Source: Saprospiraceae bacterium
GTDB taxonomy: Bacteria > Bacteroidota > Bacteroidia > Chitinophagales > Saprospiraceae
DNA length: 64,000 nucleotides
Direction of reading: 5' to 3'
Assembly (NCBI GenBank): GCA_016715105.1
Contig: JADKBO010000008.1
Coordinates: 236,083-300,082 of the forward strand
Made by a program: the position numbers and the translations under genes. Numbering within the stretch: the first letter of the stretch is position 1; each line of letters begins with the position of its first letter. The notes under the pieces were generated by a model. It saw only the letters and a list, made by a program, of their open reading frames with translations. It was not told the origin of the DNA and made no database searches. Below, piece after piece: positions 62,141 to 64,000 of the stretch.

Positions 62141-62575
62141 AACTTATAATTTAGATTGTTTTGAAATAAACCCAAAATGCAAATATGGCCAAAAACTATC
62201 ACATGATAATAATCAAAACTGATTTACTTAATGTTGTTAAAAAGTAACTATTTAGGTGGAGTCAATTTCATTCAAAAAATGTCAATTTTCCGTGACTCTT
62301 CGGCTGTTTTTGTCGCAATAGCGCTGCTATTACTTCTCAAACGAGCCTCGATTGACGAAAAATTTCCTGATTTTTTGAAAAGAAAGCACCCACCTAAATA
62401 GTTACGTTAAAAAAATGATTTTAGCCTTTTATAATCCGCATGAAAAATTTCTAAATTGACAATTAAATGATAACTTTGAAAGCATCACTAAACTGATTTA
62501 TGATTTTCCTTACAGCTGAAACTCTGGATTAAGAAAAGTGTTTGCAATTTCATTCATCAATTAATTTAGCCCAAA
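62141..62575. other. Intergenic region holding the MITE
   Basis: Outside the MITE (62236-62413) this 435-bp stretch is AT-rich. A TAACTTTG box at 62471-62478 is an exact -7 match, about 98 nt before the next ATG, but the nearest TTG is only 12 nt upstream of it, so a promoter for 62576 is uncertain. Confidence 0.5.
62236..62413. mobile_element. MITE with IS66-like ends (162 bp plus 8-bp target duplication)
   Basis: Terminal inverted repeats of 16 bp are perfect: GTAACTATTTAGGTGG at 62244-62259 and its complement at 62390-62405. The element is flanked by a perfect 8-bp direct repeat GTTAAAAA (62236-62243 and 62406-62413). The interior is an imperfect long palindrome with AATAGC/GCTATT at the exact centre (62317-62331). 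There is no transposase gene. GTAA-beginning ends and 8-bp duplications fit the IS66 family, from family knowledge. It lies between the antiporter and the 62576 gene. Confidence 0.85.
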
Positions 62576-63319
62576 ATGTTGTTGAAGTTTTCTACTATTA
62601 TCGTGCTCATTTTTTCAAATATAATATGCATAAAGGCACAAGACGCTCCATTTGGTTCGCTTGCAAATGCTCAATCAGCCAGGGATGAGCTTTCCATTGC
62701 TATTTCTGGAGAAATGAAAAATGCTTATACATTTGGTAGCAAATACAAGGGAATTCTTGGTAGCCCATTTTTAAGCAATGAATGGCAAAAAGCAATCATT
62801 TGCCTGAAAAGAGATTCTATTATCATCGACAGAACAGATGTCAAAATTAAGTTTGATGTTTATTCCAATGAACTCTGGATCATGCACAAAAGAGATTCAT
62901 CTATCATTAATTCCAATGACATTCACTGGTTTGAGGTAAGAGAAACTGAGCACAGAAAATACAAAAAATTCCCTACGGTAAATTCAGGAAAACCCAATCT
63001 TTTTTATGAGGAAATTTTCAATGATAAAGGTGTGATATTGATCAAACAAATCAGTAAAAAGTTGATCAAAGCGGATTTTGTTGACAAAGGCATGTATACA
63101 ATTGGTCAGCCTTACGATCGATTTGAAGAAAAGATAGAATACCTCTGGAAGAATAAAAATGGTGAATTTACTGAGGTAAAACTTAACACCAAAGATTTGG
63201 AAAAATTTGTGGAAAAATCTTCTAAAAAATCATTTTCAGAATTCCTTAAACAGCAAAATTTAAAGGGGAGAATCACAGAAAAAGAGGCTGTCTTGATCCT
63301 AAGTTACGTGAGTAGGTAA
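62576..63319 (+). CDS. Secreted protein of unknown function
   Basis: A 247-residue protein with a signal peptide (IIVLIFSNIICIKAQ). The mature part is beta-rich in the middle (FDVYSNELWIMHKRDSSIINSNDIHWFEVRE, YKKFPTVNSGKPNLFYEEIFNDKGVILIKQISKKL) and helical at the end (KDLEKFVEKSSKKSFSEFLKQQNLKGRITEKEAVLILSYV). I recognise no domain. It is monocistronic and lies between a MITE and a repeat region. Confidence 0.75.
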   Translation: MLLKFSTIIVLIFSNIICIKAQDAPFGSLANAQSARDELSIAISGEMKNAYTFGSKYKGILGSPFLSNEWQKAIICLKRDSIIIDRTDVKIKFDVYSNELWIMHKRDSSIINSNDIHWFEVRETEHRKYKKFPTVNSGKPNLFYEEIFNDKGVILIKQISKKLIKADFVDKGMYTIGQPYDRFEEKIEYLWKNKNGEFTEVKLNTKDLEKFVEKSSKKSFSEFLKQQNLKGRITEKEAVLILSYVSR

Positions 63320-63324
63320 TGGAA

Positions 63325-63429
63325 TTTCAATAAACCAACAGTAGAGACGCAAGATTTTGCGTCTTCACAAATGTGGTTTCAATAAACAAACACTAGAGGC
63401 GCAAGATTTTTCATCTTCCTAAATTTTGG
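63325..63429. repeat. Two imperfect tandem copies of a 52-53 bp repeat with a palindromic core
   Basis: Copy 1 is 63325-63376 and copy 2 is 63377-63429, each beginning TTTCAATAAAC and sharing AGAGACGCAAGATTTT with variations. A third start (TTCAATCAA) follows. Copy 1 has inverted arms AGACGCAA (63345-63352) and TTGCGTCT (63357-63364) with a 4-nt loop. A GTAGAGACGCAAnATTTTGCGTCT-like palindrome is a common short repeat in several bacterial groups. Confidence 0.75.
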
Positions 63430-63541
63430 TTCAATCAATTTATATCAAGGCAATCCCTTGCCGAAGGACAGACTCAAGTGGGATTTCTATTAAAGTCATT
63501 GATTTACACTAACAAATGTTCGAGAAAAAAAATATAAAAAA

Positions 63542-63573
63542 GAGGCCCAATTTTACTTTCAAAACTGAGCCTC
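63542..63573 (-). terminator. Rho-independent terminator for the 63590 gene
   Basis: On the minus strand GAGGCTCA... pairs with ...TGGGCCTC (5-bp GC core plus two further pairs) followed by a T-rich tract at 63541-63525. It is 17 bp after the stop codon of the last gene. Confidence 0.6.
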
Positions 63574-63589
63574 CAAAATATGTGTACTA

Positions 63590-64000
63590 TTATTTCTTTG
63601 TAAGAGTTACGGTAGCCTTATCACCATAACCATTTTCCCATGAATAGGTAATTACTCCAAGATCAGGACTTGAGAAACCTGAAATTTTCATTGGTTCTGC
63701 AAAAGGTTCTACCCAAGCACCGCTGATTTTATCACAGGCATCCAAAATATCACCTATAAGTTTATTTTTGGTTTTATCCGTACTTGATGTGTAAGCACTG
63801 TCAATGCCGTAAACTTCATACCAGTATTGATATAATCCTGCTGAAAAATCTGAGATTACGTATTTACCTGACCCTAAAGATGTAATGGTTACTTCACTGG
63901 TCACAGTAGATTCCGTTGGACAACAATCATCTGTAGAAGTTCCTGTTGTGGTTGAAGTATACGTTCCAGCTATATTGGAAACGCAAATCACTCCAAAACT
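63590..64000 (-). CDS. C-terminal part of a secreted or lipoprotein-like protein (5' end outside window)
   Basis: The minus-strand frame is open through the window edge (a GTG at 63991 is not a credible start). About 137 residues are visible: a Ser/Thr-rich stretch with two adjacent Cys (STDDCCPTEST), then a beta-rich domain with YVISDFSAGLYQYWYEVYGIDSAYTSSTDK and YSWENGYGDKATVTLTKK at the end. No family is recognised; the pattern is that of small beta-sandwich surface proteins. The terminator is at 63542-63573. Confidence 0.7.
   Translation of the reverse strand, partial: SFGVICVSNIAGTYTSTTTGTSTDDCCPTESTVTSEVTITSLGSGKYVISDFSAGLYQYWYEVYGIDSAYTSSTDKTKNKLIGDILDACDKISGAWVEPFAEPMKISGFSSPDLGVITYSWENGYGDKATVTLTKK

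Overview
The window is a contiguous piece of a chromosome from the phylum Bacteroidota, most likely a Saprospiraceae-type (Chitinophagia/Saprospiria) bacterium. The evidence is AT-rich DNA with AT-rich intergenic gaps, Bacteroidota-type promoter boxes (TTG, about 19-20 nt, TAnnTTTG), no obvious Shine-Dalgarno sequences, and typical genes: the type IX secretion (T9SS) regulator PorX, T9SS C-terminal sorting domains on secreted peptidases, DUF2911 proteins, WbqC, a GldM-C-like protein, two-component sensors with beta-propellers, and several lipoproteins. Most of the window is ordinary housekeeping and cell-envelope sequence.

Layout. 1-5.9 kb: an envelope/glycolipid set (C-terminal end of a probable acyltransferase, sulfotransferase, polytopic membrane protein, alkaline-phosphatase-superfamily phosphodiesterase, glycosyltransferase). 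6-9.1 kb: aspS, then an Rpn-family PD-(D/E)XK nuclease followed by a small gene that copies the nuclease's own C-terminal end. 9.2-22.7 kb: DUF2911 proteins, FkbM methyltransferase, thiE, a lytic transglycosylase-like protein, M1 peptidase, CPBP protease, dapF, a LOG-family protein, a sigma-54 activator without a DNA-binding domain, lipoproteins and holA. 22.8-28 kb: tRNA-Ala(GGC), subtilisin-like protease, valS and a histidine phosphatase lipoprotein. 28.4-36.9 kb: secreted proteins, a NarL-type regulator with its propeller histidine kinase, an amidohydrolase, a PlsC-type acyltransferase and a beta-helix protein. 37-44 kb: dnaK, nnr, a GT2 glycosyltransferase, WbqC and an HTH protein. 44-52 kb: a tightly packed run (outer-membrane protein, SDR, unknown, VOC, GldM-C-like), an M20 dipeptidase, a GH20 hexosaminidase and an aminotransferase. 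52-64 kb: M14 carboxypeptidase with T9SS tail, porX, glyA, lipoprotein, ftsE-like ATPase, a stand-alone T9SS-tail-like protein, a Ca/Na antiporter, a MITE, and two unknown secreted proteins.

The most interesting locus is 7922-9126. An Rpn nuclease gene carries a good internal promoter (8562-8591) and an in-frame internal ATG (8651) that would yield a 78-aa C-terminal product. Five bases after its stop lies a separate 77-aa gene homologous to exactly that product, with the same tandem 12-nt (IEGK) repeats in a different copy number. Rpn toxins in enterobacteria are neutralised by such intragenic products, so this looks like a nuclease toxin with both an intragenic and a duplicated free-standing antitoxin. 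A second clear find is a 162-bp MITE with perfect 16-bp terminal inverted repeats and a perfect 8-bp target duplication (62236-62413), with IS66-like ends.

A caution for users: six genes are each broken by one or two single-base frameshifts, all but one at short homopolymer runs, and in each case the second frame continues the same protein family. This pattern suggests uncorrected homopolymer errors in the assembly rather than six independent pseudogenes, but the sequence alone cannot settle that.
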